64,000 nucleotides of DNA from Listeria monocytogenes (GTDB lineage Bacteria; Bacillota; Bacilli; Lactobacillales; Listeriaceae), in the NCBI RefSeq assembly GCF_041765605.1, contig NZ_CP168900.1, positions 2,062,001 through 2,126,000 of the forward strand, written 5' to 3'. The notes beneath the pieces are model-generated. The model worked only from the letters and a program-made list of their open reading frames with translations. It was not told the DNA's origin and searched no databases. Shown here piece by piece: positions 54,958 through 64,000 of this stretch; within the stretch, counting starts at the first letter, position 1; every line of letters begins with the position of its first letter. A program made the translations under genes and the position numbers.

Positions 54958-55647
54958 TTACACCTCCATATTATCGTCACTCACCAAAGCTCTTCCTACT
55001 CGTATAAATGTTGCACCTTCCGTAATTGCAACTCCATAATCATTCGTCATCCCCATAGATAACTCTGTGCATGGAATATTGTTTAACTGAAGCGCATGAA
55101 TTTCTTGCTGCAATTGCTTTAACTCATGAAATACGTGATGCAGCTCTATGTCGCTATTTGTAATAGGTGCCATTGTCATTAAACCAACAATCTCAATAAA
55201 CGTAAAATTCGCTTCTTGTAAAAAAGATAGCGCCTCTTCTTTTGAAAAACCATGTTTGCTTTCCTCACCAGAAATATTCACTTGTAGGAAACATTTCACT
55301 GGTTTAGTAGCTCGCTTTTCGATTTCCTTTGCTAGCGATGATCGGTCAAGCGAATGCAAATAATCGATTTTTGGTAAAACATCTTTTACTTTACGTGTTT
55401 GTAAAGAACCAATGTAATGCCAACAAATGTCTTCTTTATCTGCAAGTGCTACTGTTTTTTCTTGGAAAACGTCTGCACGGTTTTCACCAAAGTGACGGAT
55501 ACCTAAATCATAAAGCTCTGTGATTCCAGCAGCATCAATTGTTTTTGTAACAGCTACTAACGTTACATCCTTCGCCTGACGATTACTCTCTTCACAGGCA
55601 CGCTCTATTTGTGCCGTTACTTTTTGTAAATTAGCTTGTTTTGTCAT
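54958..55647 (-). CDS. ylmE: YggS-type pyridoxal-phosphate homeostasis protein
   Basis: A 229-residue single-domain PLP-binding protein of the alanine-racemase barrel type. The PLP lysine is in VTLVAVTKTIDAAGITELYD (about residue 35). Then come RHFGENRADVFQEK, WHYIGSLQTRKVKDVL, LSMGMTNDYGVAI, and the C-terminal EGATFIRVGRALVSDD. Members of this family keep PLP and amino-acid pools balanced and are not racemases. The protein is of normal length. It starts the ylmE-sepF-ylmG unit, with a promoter in the gap after ftsZ. Confidence 0.92.
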   Translation of the reverse strand: MTKQANLQKVTAQIERACEESNRQAKDVTLVAVTKTIDAAGITELYDLGIRHFGENRADVFQEKTVALADKEDICWHYIGSLQTRKVKDVLPKIDYLHSLDRSSLAKEIEKRATKPVKCFLQVNISGEESKHGFSKEEALSFLQEANFTFIEIVGLMTMAPITNSDIELHHVFHELKQLQQEIHALQLNNIPCTELSMGMTNDYGVAITEGATFIRVGRALVSDDNMEV

Positions 55648-55689
55648 TTTTAATCACCTTATATAATTCCCGAAGCGCTTTGTTTAAAA

Positions 55690-55760
55690 CGTTTCTTGTT
55701 ATAATCAGATACCCGGTCACTTGGCAATATTAAAAAAAGTGGCCGGGTGAAATTGTGTTA
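55690..55760 (-). promoter_or_regulatory. hairpin after ftsZ and promoter of ylmE
   Basis: On minus, ACCCGGCCACTT pairs with AAGTGACCGGGT (one mismatch) across an AT-rich loop; no T-tract follows. Overlapping its right side, TTGCCA, 18 bp and TATAAC form a promoter for ylmE-sepF-ylmG. The hairpin could limit read-through from ftsZ. Confidence 0.5.
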
Positions 55761-55766
55761 TAAGTA

Positions 55767-56942
55767 TTATCCGCGACGGTTACGGTTACGGATAAATGCT
55801 GGTACATCAACATCTGAACTATTTTGTTGTGGTTCAGCTTGTTGTTCATGAACTGGTGCATTTGCTTGTTGTGGCGCATTTTGCGCGTAATCATTTTGTT
55901 GTTCGTCTTGTACAGCATAATTAGGACGATTTACTTGGATAGATTGATTTGGACGGCGATTTGCTTGCGCTTGTTGTTGCGCTTGCTTTTCTTCATCAAA
56001 ACCTGTTGCAATAACAGTTACAATCAACTCATCTTTTAATTCGTCGTTAATAACAGAACCGAAAATCATGTTTACATCTTCATCTGATGCACTTGATACG
56101 ATTTCTGCTGCTTCTTGTACTTCATAAAGACTTAGGTTAGATCCGCCTGTAATATTCATTAGGACACCTTTTGCTCCGTCAACGGAAGTTTCAAGAAGTG
56201 GAGAAGAAATTGCTTTTTTCGCAGCTTCTGCAGCACGGTTTTCACCAGTTGCAATACCGATTCCCATAAGGGCAGAACCACGATTAGTCATAATTGTTTT
56301 CACATCGGCAAAGTCTAAGTTAATTAAACCAGGAACGGCAATCAAATCAGAAATACCTTGTACACCTTGACGTAAAACATTATCTGCTTCACGGAAAGCT
56401 TCAAGCATTGGCGTGTTTTTATCCACAATTTGAAGTAGACGGTCGTTAGGGATAACAATTAAAGTATCTACCGCTTCTTTCATTGCTTCTGTTCCAGTTA
56501 AGGCTTGTTTCGTACGTTTTGGTCCTTCAAAACCAAATGGTCGAGTAACAACACCTACAGTTAGAGCGCCCATTTCTTTTGCGATTTGAGCGATAACAGG
56601 TGCAGCACCAGTTCCAGTTCCGCCGCCCATTCCAGCAGTTACGAATACCATATCAGAGCCTTTTAAAGCTTCTTCAATTTGTTCGCGGCTTTCTTCTGCA
56701 GCTTTTTTACCAATTTCAGGTACAGCTCCCGCGCCTAAACCACGTGTTAATTTTGTACCGATTTGTAATTTTGTTTCTGCTTTTGCTAAGTTAAGTGCTT
56801 GAGCGTCTGTATTAACGGAGATAAATTCTACCCCTTGAACACCATGCTCAATCATACGGTTTACAGCGTTGTTACCGCCACCGCCAACACCGATTACTTT
56901 AATTGTTGCCAAACTTTCTGAACTAGTGTCAAATTCTAACAT
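55767..56942 (-). CDS. ftsZ: cell-division GTPase FtsZ
   Basis: The tubulin-like ring protein. The 391-residue sequence has [14 protein letters not shown], the tubulin signature [20 protein letters not shown], the synergy-loop [20 protein letters not shown], and a Gln/Asn-rich disordered linker at about residues 317-375. The C-terminal peptide [15 protein letters not shown] binds FtsA, SepF and other partners. GGAGG precedes the ATG. It is 66 bp downstream of ftsA. The linker is unusually rich in Gln, Asn and Ala; its length is typical. Confidence 0.97.
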   Translation of the reverse strand: MLEFDTSSESLATIKVIGVGGGGNNAVNRMIEHGVQGVEFISVNTDAQALNLAKAETKLQIGTKLTRGLGAGAVPEIGKKAAEESREQIEEALKGSDMVFVTAGMGGGTGTGAAPVIAQIAKEMGALTVGVVTRPFGFEGPKRTKQALTGTEAMKEAVDTLIVIPNDRLLQIVDKNTPMLEAFREADNVLRQGVQGISDLIAVPGLINLDFADVKTIMTNRGSALMGIGIATGENRAAEAAKKAISSPLLETSVDGAKGVLMNITGGSNLSLYEVQEAAEIVSSASDEDVNMIFGSVINDELKDELIVTVIATGFDEEKQAQQQAQANRRPNQSIQVNRPNYAVQDEQQNDYAQNAPQQANAPVHEQQAEPQQNSSDVDVPAFIRNRNRRG

Positions 56943-57008
56943 ATTATTGCCTCCTATTTGCCGATTTATACGATACGATTTTCTTGCTGGACTATCAGCT
57001 ATTCGCTT

Positions 57009-58289
57009 TTATTCAAAAAATGCGCCGAAAAAATTCTTCATTTTCGTTGATACTTTTTCGTCATCTGATTTCTTTTGTTTTGGTTTAGGTTGCTTTTGTT
57101 TTGGTGCTTCATCGTCGTAACGAGGTTCGCTTGCCGAACTGCTTACGTCACGTCCTTCTAATTCAGCCATTTGGTAAGCGTATTTAATTAAGCCTACTGC
57201 GGTTGTAAAGGAAGGTTCCCGAACACCAATATAATCAGGAATCGCTAGTCTAACGTGCGCTGCTAAGGTTTTTCCAGCCAAATCAATTGCCCCCGGAATA
57301 GCCATCGAGCCACCAGTTAGTACATAACCTCCTGGAAGATGCGTTTTACCGACACGAGTAAGTTCTTCCACTACTAATTGGAAAATTTCTTCCATGCGCG
57401 CTTCGATAATATCTGCTACTTCTACTTGTGTAAAATGTTGTTTTTGGTCACTACCGATAACATCAATAGCAAAAACTTCATCTGGAGAAGCATCATCATA
57501 AAATGCATAGCCATGATCCAATTTAACGCGATCGGCATTTGCAGTAGATGTGTTAAGTCCAAGTGATAAGTCTTTCGTAATATTATCTCCACCAACTGGA
57601 ATGACACCAGTATAAGTTAGTCGTCCTTGTTCAAACACGCTAACGGTTGTAGTTCCTGCCCCAACATTCACGAGTGCTGTTCCAAATTCTTTATCATCTT
57701 CTGATAAGGAAATGGATGCCTCTGCAAGTGGTTGTAAAGCAATATCAGAAATTTCAAGTCCTGCACGTTCCACACAACGTAACGTATTATGTAAAATTGT
57801 TTTTGAACCAGTAATTAATGTGCCTTCCATTTCTAGACGTACACCAATCATTCCACGCGGATCAGTAATTCCAGTTAATCCATCTACAACAAATTGATCT
57901 GGAATAGTGTTAATAATTTCTCTTTCAGGAGATAGAGGAACAACCTGAGCTGCATCCATTACATTCCAGACATCTTCATCTGTAATTTCACGATTTTCGC
58001 TACCTACTGCCACAATTCCTCGGCAAGCTTCTAAATGCACTTGACTCGATACTACCCCAACTATTACTTGAGAAATTTCAACGCCAACCATTCTCTCTGC
58101 TTGTTCAATTGCCTTTTTAATGGATTCTACAGTCTTGTCTATGTCGATAATAATTCCTTTTTTAATTCCGGAAGATTCGACATTCCCAACACCGATAATA
58201 TTGAGTCTATCGTCAGCCATTTCTGCGATGATTACTTTCACAGAAGCTGTTCCAATGTCTAAACTTACATAAATTTCGCTATCACCCAT
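57009..58289 (-). CDS. ftsA: cell-division actin-like protein FtsA
   Basis: A 426-residue actin-fold ATPase that tethers FtsZ to the membrane. It begins EIYVSLDIGTASVKVIIAEM (phosphate-1 loop), with the 1C domain following. LVNVGAGTTTVSVFEQGRLT is the phosphate-2 loop and YVLTGGSMAIPGAIDLA the adenosine motif. After a Lys/Gln/Asp-rich linker the C-terminal amphipathic helix KMKNFFGAFFE serves as membrane anchor. GGAGGTG precedes the ATG. A 363-bp gap lies upstream. Confidence 0.96.
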   Translation of the reverse strand: MGDSEIYVSLDIGTASVKVIIAEMADDRLNIIGVGNVESSGIKKGIIIDIDKTVESIKKAIEQAERMVGVEISQVIVGVVSSQVHLEACRGIVAVGSENREITDEDVWNVMDAAQVVPLSPEREIINTIPDQFVVDGLTGITDPRGMIGVRLEMEGTLITGSKTILHNTLRCVERAGLEISDIALQPLAEASISLSEDDKEFGTALVNVGAGTTTVSVFEQGRLTYTGVIPVGGDNITKDLSLGLNTSTANADRVKLDHGYAFYDDASPDEVFAIDVIGSDQKQHFTQVEVADIIEARMEEIFQLVVEELTRVGKTHLPGGYVLTGGSMAIPGAIDLAGKTLAAHVRLAIPDYIGVREPSFTTAVGLIKYAYQMAELEGRDVSSSASEPRYDDEAPKQKQPKPKQKKSDDEKVSTKMKNFFGAFFE

Positions 58290-58652
58290 TTATCGGCACC
58301 TCCTTTTATTCTAGTCATTTAACATGTATTTATTTCTTTTTTTATACCGAGCAAAAGCCGGTTTTTTAACTTTCTTGAAAAGCTATGAAATTTCTTTATT
58401 TTTATGGCGTCAGTGTAGAATGATTGCCCATTCTGCCTAACATACAAAATCACTTATTTACAGTCTACACTAAGAAAGAAGGTAATAAAAGCACAAAGAA
58501 CATTTTTTGGCAAATTCTTAAGATATTTTTTTCATTTTATTCAAAAAGCGAACAAGTGTTGGTATCTCTTGGCTTGAGGTCATCATTTTGTTACCTTTTT
58601 GAAACATCTGTTATCTATAAATTTGCCAAAAGTTGGCGAGAAGAAAAAAATA
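58290..58652. other. 363-bp gap between divIB and ftsA with nested inverted repeats
   Basis: No gene is supported here; short open frames on plus lack ribosome-binding sites and family resemblance. On minus, AGTGTAGA and TCTACACT (58464-58471 and 58412-58419) can enclose about 44 nt. AGAATG/CATTCT (58417-58422 and 58429-58434) forms a second hairpin that shares bases 58417-58419 with the first, so the two exclude each other. The gap presumably also holds an ftsA-ftsZ promoter, but I found no single convincing one (TATAAA near 58345 has a poor -35). Confidence 0.5.
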
Positions 58653-59465
58653 TTATTCATTTGTTTCTTTCTTCTCTTTAGCTGCTTCTTCGGCTGCCTT
58701 TTTCTCGGCATTCTGTTGGTAATAACTTTGGAAATAAGAACCTACTTCAATATCAATAACACCTTTTTGGCCCTTAGCAAGTTGAGCGACAATGGCTGGA
58801 TAATGTTGCATCTTCTCGGCAAAGGTACTAATATCTGCAGAGACCTGGTTACCATCATTCATATATAATTCAATATGATTTTGGTCACTTTTTGTTGGAC
58901 TATAAATCACTTCCGAAATGGAACTAACGACATCTTTTGGCAGCTTATTAATTTGCGCTACCATTTTTTCAAGTGTTTTGCCGTTTTTAAAATTTTGGAA
59001 GAGCAAATCATTGCCGATTGGGAATTGTCTCGGTTGATCTGTTAGCATAATTCCGCTTTCCAGCACATCGTAATATTTTCCATCTTGTTGTTGGTAACCT
59101 ATTGTTTTAAATTCGGTGATGTTGATTTGAACATCATTTAAACCTTCTTTAGAAACGGTAGCGTCTTTAATAAGGGTATTTTTTTTAAGCCTATCTTCGG
59201 TTTTTCCATTTCTTATACCGAGGACAAACTCACCAACTTCAAGTCCACTTTCTTTTCGCACTTCATTTTCAGTAAGTTGCTTATTACCACTTACAGCAAT
59301 TTTATCCAACTTACTGAGTGGTGAAAGGAAATAAAGCGTAATGGCGATCAAAATCACAAAAATTCCGATTAAAATGGCTAAGTGTCGTACTAATTTTTTT
59401 TTGCGGTATTTTTTAAGTTCTGGTATGCGATTTTCAATTGAAATTACTCGTTTATTTTCAGCCAT
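58653..59465 (-). CDS. divIB: cell-division protein DivIB (FtsQ-like)
   Basis: A 270-residue bitopic membrane protein. About 25 cytoplasmic residues rich in Lys/Arg precede one transmembrane segment (about residues 29-47, LAILIGIFVILIAITLYFLS). The POTRA domain begins SPLSKLDKIAVSGNKQLTEN, and an extracellular beta domain follows. The C-terminal tail is Lys/Glu/Ala rich. It joins DivIC and FtsL in septal wall synthesis. It is 22 bp downstream of murG; the sporulation-linked murB seen between them in B. subtilis is absent. Confidence 0.92.
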   Translation of the reverse strand: MAENKRVISIENRIPELKKYRKKKLVRHLAILIGIFVILIAITLYFLSPLSKLDKIAVSGNKQLTENEVRKESGLEVGEFVLGIRNGKTEDRLKKNTLIKDATVSKEGLNDVQINITEFKTIGYQQQDGKYYDVLESGIMLTDQPRQFPIGNDLLFQNFKNGKTLEKMVAQINKLPKDVVSSISEVIYSPTKSDQNHIELYMNDGNQVSADISTFAEKMQHYPAIVAQLAKGQKGVIDIEVGSYFQSYYQQNAEKKAAEEAAKEKKETNE

Positions 59466-59487
59466 TTTATTCGCTCCTTTCTGCGAT

Positions 59488-60579
59488 TTATTTCATAATG
59501 CTAAGAACTGCTTCTACTAATTTAGCTGCTGCATCTGGGCGACCCATTTGTTTAGCACTTAACTTCATACCATTTAATTTCGTCTCGTCGTTCAAAATCG
59601 AATCAACCGTCGCCATCAAATTGGTATTTTTTAATTCTGCTTCTGTAATTACGATTGCAGCATTGTTTTTTTCTAAAGCGCGGGCGTTGTTTTCTTGGTG
59701 GTTCGCTGTCACGTATGGACTAGGTATCAGAATACTCGGAACCCCAAGCGCTGTCAGTTCTGCGAGTGTTGTTGCTCCAGCTCTTGAAACAACTAACGTC
59801 ACAGCGTTTAAAATTTTGGGCATATCATAAATAAATGGTTGAACGCTAATATGATAACCTAAATTTAACTCCGCCAAAGAATCTTTTATTTTTTCATAGT
59901 GGACGTCCCCAGTTACATAAAGTAGCTGAAAATCACGATTATTCCACTCTGGCAAAATAGCTTCTACCGCTTCATTCACGCCACGAGCCCCTCTACTTCC
60001 TCCAAAAACAAGTACAGTTGGCTTTCCTGAAACAAGTCCGTAAGCTTCCAGTGCACCTTCTGAGTCCACACCTACAACTTCAGAAGCACGTGGATTACCA
60101 GTAAAAACAATTTTTTCCGATGCGAAAGAATCACTTACTTCTTCAAAACAGATGGCTACTTTATCTGTGTAACGACTTAAAAATTTATTCGTTAAACCAG
60201 CAACGCTATTTTGTTCATGAATTAAAGTAGGAATTTTGAGTTTTGCTGCTGCGTAAACGACCGGGCCACAAACATAGCCCCCTGTTCCAATAACGACATC
60301 CGGTTTGAAGTCGCGCAAAATTTGTTTACTTTTTTTCGCGCCGCTCAGAAAACGCATCACTGTTTTAATATTTTCTAACGATAATGAACGTTTGAAACCA
60401 GTGATTTCAATTGCTTCAAATGGAATACCTTCCCGTTTAACAATTCCAGCTTCTAAGCCTTTTTCTGTTCCGATATATAAAAATTCCGCTTCAGGATGAA
60501 CTTTTTTTAATTCTCTGATGAGAGCAAGCGCTGGATAAACGTGTCCACCAGTACCGCCACCACTTATTGCTACTTTCAT
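59488..60579 (-). CDS. murG: UDP-GlcNAc transferase for lipid II synthesis
   Basis: Transfers GlcNAc from UDP-GlcNAc to lipid I, giving lipid II, at the inner face of the membrane. The 363-residue GT-B enzyme has the glycine-rich loops [20 protein letters not shown] and [36 protein letters not shown], and the donor-binding [20 protein letters not shown] with [18 protein letters not shown]. Its ATG overlaps the murD stop by 4 bp, implying coupled translation. Confidence 0.97.
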   Translation of the reverse strand: MKVAISGGGTGGHVYPALALIRELKKVHPEAEFLYIGTEKGLEAGIVKREGIPFEAIEITGFKRSLSLENIKTVMRFLSGAKKSKQILRDFKPDVVIGTGGYVCGPVVYAAAKLKIPTLIHEQNSVAGLTNKFLSRYTDKVAICFEEVSDSFASEKIVFTGNPRASEVVGVDSEGALEAYGLVSGKPTVLVFGGSRGARGVNEAVEAILPEWNNRDFQLLYVTGDVHYEKIKDSLAELNLGYHISVQPFIYDMPKILNAVTLVVSRAGATTLAELTALGVPSILIPSPYVTANHQENNARALEKNNAAIVITEAELKNTNLMATVDSILNDETKLNGMKLSAKQMGRPDAAAKLVEAVLSIMK

Positions 60580-61943
60580 TTTTCCACCTCTTCTATTAGC
60601 TCGCCGATTGCGTCCATATAGGCATTCCCGCGAACTTCAAATGTTCGGTATTGATCCCAACTCGCACATGCTGGTGAAAGTAAGATAATATCTCCTGGTG
60701 ATGATTCGCGGTACGCAACTGGAACGGCTGCCTCAACATTATCCACGTAATGTACATCAATGCCAGCGATTTTCCCAACGCGACCAATTTTATCTGCTGT
60801 TTCGCCAAAGACGATTAACGTTTTTACATTTTTGAAAAATGGTAGTAATTCATCAAACGAGTTACCACGGTCTAAACCACCTGCTAATAACACAACTGGA
60901 TTTTTAAAGCCTTTTAATGCACTTTGGGTAGCAAGAATATTCGTTGCTTTCGAATCGTTATAGAATTTACGACCTTGCCATTCTACAACAAATTGCGTCC
61001 GGTGCTCTACGCCTTTAAATGTTTCTAACACATGCATGATTTCTTCATTAGTAACGCCTAATGTTTTTGCTACTGCGACGGAAGCAAGTACGTTCTCTAA
61101 GTTGTGTTCGCCCGGAAGTAGGATATTATCACGTGCGCCAATCACTTCATCGTTGAACATAATATTGCCATTTTGCACATAACTGCCTTGACCAAGGCGC
61201 TGTGTTGTTGAAAACGGAATAACTTGTGCTTTTGTTTGTTTTGTTAGGTTTTTAAGCTCTTCTTGATCCCAATTAATGACTAGGAAATCATCTGCTGTTT
61301 GATTTTTTTGGATATGCCATTTTGCCTGAACATATTCACTACGGTCTGTATGATAATCTAAATGTGCTTCATAAATATTCGTGATGACGGAAATATGCGG
61401 TTTAAATGTTTCTACGCCCATTAATTGGAACGAAGATAACTCCATCGAAATATATTGATCACTGGTCGCATTTTCTGCAACTGCGGATGCCGGAAAACCG
61501 ATGTTTCCTGCGAGTAAAGAACTATTTTCTTTGTGCGCATTTAACATATGGTGAATGATTGTTGTTGTTGTCGTTTTACCATTTGTTCCGGTAATACCAA
61601 CAATTGGTGCTTCAGATATTTGGTAAGCTAATTCGACTTCCGTAATGACTGGAATTTTAAGTTTTAACGCTTTTTCAATCATTGGGTTGTTGTACGGAAT
61701 TCCAGGATTTTTTATAACAAGCTCAAATCCTTCATCCAAAAGTTCAATTGGGTGTGAACCGCAAATGACTTTGATGCCTTGCTCAAGTAAACCTTGTGCT
61801 TCTGGATTCTCGCTAAAAGGTTTTTGATCGTTAACTGTGACAAACGCTCCCAGTTTGTGCATAATTGTTGCCGCGCTAACACCACTTCTTGCAAGACCCA
61901 AAACAAGTACTTTTTTGTGATGGTACATTTCAATTTTTTTCAT
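60576..61943 (-). CDS. murD: UDP-MurNAc-L-alanine:D-glutamate ligase
   Basis: Adds D-glutamate to the wall precursor in the cytoplasm. The 455-residue Mur ligase has an N-terminal UDP-binding domain ([20 protein letters not shown]), the ATP-binding [20 protein letters not shown], then [17 protein letters not shown] and a C-terminal domain ending [20 protein letters not shown], a MurD signature. ATG 61943 is likely, though AAAGGA lies very close; an ATG six codons earlier and one five codons later are also in frame. In B. subtilis spoVE follows murD; here murG follows directly. Confidence 0.95.
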   Translation of the reverse strand: MKKIEMYHHKKVLVLGLARSGVSAATIMHKLGAFVTVNDQKPFSENPEAQGLLEQGIKVICGSHPIELLDEGFELVIKNPGIPYNNPMIEKALKLKIPVITEVELAYQISEAPIVGITGTNGKTTTTTIIHHMLNAHKENSSLLAGNIGFPASAVAENATSDQYISMELSSFQLMGVETFKPHISVITNIYEAHLDYHTDRSEYVQAKWHIQKNQTADDFLVINWDQEELKNLTKQTKAQVIPFSTTQRLGQGSYVQNGNIMFNDEVIGARDNILLPGEHNLENVLASVAVAKTLGVTNEEIMHVLETFKGVEHRTQFVVEWQGRKFYNDSKATNILATQSALKGFKNPVVLLAGGLDRGNSFDELLPFFKNVKTLIVFGETADKIGRVGKIAGIDVHYVDNVEAAVPVAYRESSPGDIILLSPACASWDQYRTFEVRGNAYMDAIGELIEEVEK

Positions 61944-62083
61944 TTCCTTTGGTTCCCCCATTTATATCAAAATTGGCGGTCGAATTTATGATTTTCACAA
62001 AAACGACGGAAAGCGCCAACCAGATTCTGTAAAAAACAGCTAACTAGAGACGCTTTTGCCGCAAAAAGATTACGGCGCATTAT

Positions 62084-63058
62084 TTAAAAAATGACTACAC
62101 AGACAGAAATAATTGCTCCGATTAATCCGATTCCCCAGAACGTTAAAACAACACGCCATTCGGACCAGCCACCAAGTTCAAAGTGATGATGAATTGGTGT
62201 CATACGGAAAATCCGTTTCCCTCCAGTTGCCTTAAAATAAAATACTTGCAATATAACAGATGCTGTTTCAATAACGAAAATAATTCCGATTAAAAGTAAC
62301 AGCCATTCTTGATGAACTAAAATAGAAATTGCGGCGATACTTCCGCCGAGTGCAAGCGAACCAGTATCCCCCATGAAAATTTTCGCTGGATTTTTATTAA
62401 ATAGTAGAAATCCGAGCATACCGCCTACAATCGCAAAACAGAAAATCGCGACATCCATTTGTTCTTGATAAAATGCAATGACACCAAAAGCAGAAAATGC
62501 AATGACAGAAAGCCCAGAAACAAGGCCGTCTAAACCATCAGTTAAATTAACTGCATTGGAGAAACCAACTAACCAGAACAAAATAAAGATAACAAAGAAC
62601 CAGCCAAGGTCTACTTCTATATTCGTAAATGGAATATTAAGTGTCTCAGCAAAACTATTAAAATGATATACCAGATAGAATAAAATCGAAATCGCAACTT
62701 GCCCTAAAAACTTCTGTTTGGAAGTCAGACCTAGATTACGTTTTTGAACTACTTTGATATAATCATCCAGAAAACCTAATGCGCCAAATAATGCCAGCGC
62801 GATAAATAGTAGCCACGTTGCCGCACTAACTTCACCACTGATGAAAGAAAAGACCAAGAAGCTAATAAGCATAGCGGTAATGAAAACAACAGCACCCATT
62901 GTCGGTGTTCCAGATTTCTTTTCATGCATTTTCGGACCTTCATCTCTAATACTTTGGCCGAATTTTAATTTCACCAAAAATGGTATAAATAGTGGGACAC
63001 CTATCACCGTAATGATAAAAGCCACTGCAAATGTTGATACTAACATGTATAAAGACAC
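62084..63058 (-). CDS. mraY: phospho-N-acetylmuramoyl-pentapeptide transferase
   Basis: Makes lipid I from UDP-MurNAc-pentapeptide and undecaprenyl phosphate. The 324-residue membrane protein has about ten hydrophobic segments. Catalytic motifs are [20 protein letters not shown] (the DDY aspartates), [20 protein letters not shown] (NxxNxxDGLDGL) and [16 protein letters not shown], with the [11 protein letters not shown] loop near the C-terminus. It stands between murE (46-bp gap) and murD (140-bp gap). Confidence 0.97.
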   Translation of the reverse strand: MSLYMLVSTFAVAFIITVIGVPLFIPFLVKLKFGQSIRDEGPKMHEKKSGTPTMGAVVFITAMLISFLVFSFISGEVSAATWLLFIALALFGALGFLDDYIKVVQKRNLGLTSKQKFLGQVAISILFYLVYHFNSFAETLNIPFTNIEVDLGWFFVIFILFWLVGFSNAVNLTDGLDGLVSGLSVIAFSAFGVIAFYQEQMDVAIFCFAIVGGMLGFLLFNKNPAKIFMGDTGSLALGGSIAAISILVHQEWLLLLIGIIFVIETASVILQVFYFKATGGKRIFRMTPIHHHFELGGWSEWRVVLTFWGIGLIGAIISVCVVIF

Positions 63059-63104
63059 AATAAATTCTCCCCAATCTGTTTGTCAAAGCACTTCACTTCA
63101 TATT

Positions 63105-64000
63105 TTATGCGAGTCCGAGTTTTTTTTCAATAGCTATTCGAGCTTCTACGCGATCATCGAAATCAATAACCTCGTCGCCAATCAATTGATAATCTTCATG
63201 ACCTTTTCCAGCAATTAGAATAACATCCCCTGCTTCTGCTTCATTTACTGCAAAACGAATCGCATCTCGGCGGTTTTCGTGAACCACATAAGAATCACTA
63301 TCTGGAACTCCTTGAATCATATCTTCAATAATCGCATGCGGGTTTTCACTACGCGGATTATCTGATGTAAAAATAGGATTTGACGAATAATCTACAGCAA
63401 TTTTCGCCATTTGCGGTCGTTTTCCTTTATCACGGTCACCACCACAACCAACAACGACAAAAACGCGTTTTTCTGCAAATTCAGCAATTGTTTCTAGCAC
63501 ATTTAGCAAACCATCTGGTGTGTGGGCATAATCGACAATTACAGGAAATGCTTGTCCTGCATTTACGAGTTCGAAACGTCCTTTAACACCTGGAATAGTC
63601 TCTAGCGTTGCAATGGCTTTTTCAATTGGAATATGCAGTGCGAAACTAGTAGCAATCGCAGCTAAAACGTTATAAACACTAAAATTACCAATCATTTTTA
63701 TTTTTACGGTAAATTCACCAACTGGTGTCGTTAAATCAAATGTGGAACCATGGCTCGTGATTTGGATATTGCTTGCTTTAAAATCAGCTTGCTGTTTAAT
63801 TCCAAAAGTAATAACATGTGCAGCGGTTGCCGTTTGCATCCGCACACTTTCTGCATCATCTGCATTTAATACAGCCATTTTTGGATTACTTGTATGATAG
63901 CTGTTACCCAGTTGCGCAAACAGCAAACTTTTCGCATTGGCATATTCATCCATTGTGTGGTGATAGTCTAGATGGTCTTGAGATAAATTCATAAACACAG
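63105..64000 (-). CDS. murE: UDP-MurNAc-tripeptide synthetase (meso-DAP type), 5' end outside window
   Basis: The C-terminal ~300 residues of MurE; the gene runs off the window edge, so the N-terminal UDP-binding domain and the ATP P-loop are not seen. Visible are MNLSQDHLDYHHTMDEYANA, PVIVDYAHTPDGLLNVLETI, VFVVVGCGGDRDKGKRPQMA and IFTSDNPRSENPHAIIEDM. The DNPR motif is the one used by enzymes that add meso-diaminopimelate rather than lysine, in line with Listeria wall chemistry and with dapF in this window. Normal MurE is about 490 residues, so roughly 60% is present. Confidence 0.95.
   Translation of the reverse strand, partial: VFMNLSQDHLDYHHTMDEYANAKSLLFAQLGNSYHTSNPKMAVLNADDAESVRMQTATAAHVITFGIKQQADFKASNIQITSHGSTFDLTTPVGEFTVKIKMIGNFSVYNVLAAIATSFALHIPIEKAIATLETIPGVKGRFELVNAGQAFPVIVDYAHTPDGLLNVLETIAEFAEKRVFVVVGCGGDRDKGKRPQMAKIAVDYSSNPIFTSDNPRSENPHAIIEDMIQGVPDSDSYVVHENRRDAIRFAVNEAEAGDVILIAGKGHEDYQLIGDEVIDFDDRVEARIAIEKKLGLA

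Noticed and set aside
58424-58868. Two overlapping plus-strand frames (85 and 89 codons) in and beyond the divIB-ftsA gap
   Set aside because: No ribosome-binding site, hydrophobic low-complexity composition, and one runs far into divIB in antisense. More likely chance in AT-rich DNA.
62030-62083. Inverted repeat GCCGC/CGGC after murD's upstream gap, near the mraY stop
   Set aside because: A short stem without a T-tract on minus; too weak to call a terminator within the continuous mraY-murD transcription unit.

Overview
The window reads as chromosomal DNA of a low-GC Firmicute, almost certainly Listeria (L. monocytogenes or a close relative). I recognise the EGD-e gene order from ilvD (about lmo1983) to murE (about lmo2038). 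The products agree with this: a Listeria-type CspB, a DNPR-type (meso-diaminopimelate) MurE, and a division cluster without the sporulation gene spoVE. I see no phage, insertion sequence, tRNA, rRNA or CRISPR array. Species assignment is from memory of synteny, not from a search.

Region by region. (1) 1-1050, minus: a possible partial gene, a DUF6884-like protein and a GNAT acetyltransferase. (2) 1200-12790, plus: the branched-chain amino acid operon ilvD-ilvB-ilvN-ilvC-leuA-leuB-leuC-leuD-ilvA, preceded by a leader peptide and attenuator. (3) 12790-13700: alsD (acetoin synthesis) on its own promoter. (4) 13700-17910, minus: deoxynucleoside catabolism (DeoR/SorC-type regulator, deoC, LacI-type regulator, pdp). 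(5) 18000-24210, minus: a catabolite-controlled mannose-family PTS operon with two GntR regulators and two SIS sugar-phosphate enzymes. I infer that it takes up Amadori products. (6) 24220-27235, minus: an aldo/keto reductase behind a MerR-type promoter, and alsS. (7) 27235-42100: a glycan locus with a CUT1 ABC importer lacking an ATPase, a YesMN-type two-component system, a YesL-like membrane protein, a GH125 and a GH38 enzyme on minus, and a second GH38 enzyme divergently on plus. (8) 42100-49740, minus: cspB, a PAP2 phosphatase, dapF, ileS with an Ile T-box, divIVA, niaR and nifS. (9) 49750-53290, plus: nadB-nadC-nadA, divergent from nifS-niaR. (10) 53280-64000, minus: the division and wall cluster murE (cut by the window edge)-mraY-murD-murG-divIB-ftsA-ftsZ-ylmE-sepF-ylmG-ylmH.

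How the parts fit together. Acetolactate is made by IlvBN for Val/Leu and by AlsS for acetoin, and AlsD removes it. The alsS and alsD promoters, 14 kb apart and in opposite orientation, share an unusual arrangement of ACAGTTT elements and an identical AAGTAGTATAAT block, so I propose a common regulator. Catabolite-response (cre) matches with at most one mismatch lie upstream of pdp, the PTS operon, the ABC importer and the GH38-GH125 operon, with a weaker one at the second GH38 gene. This suggests that the sugar loci form one CcpA-controlled group. Between nadA and ylmH there is only a shared terminator, where L. monocytogenes EGD-e carries internalin-family genes (lmo2026/lmo2027, from memory). 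This junction may be strain- or species-informative.
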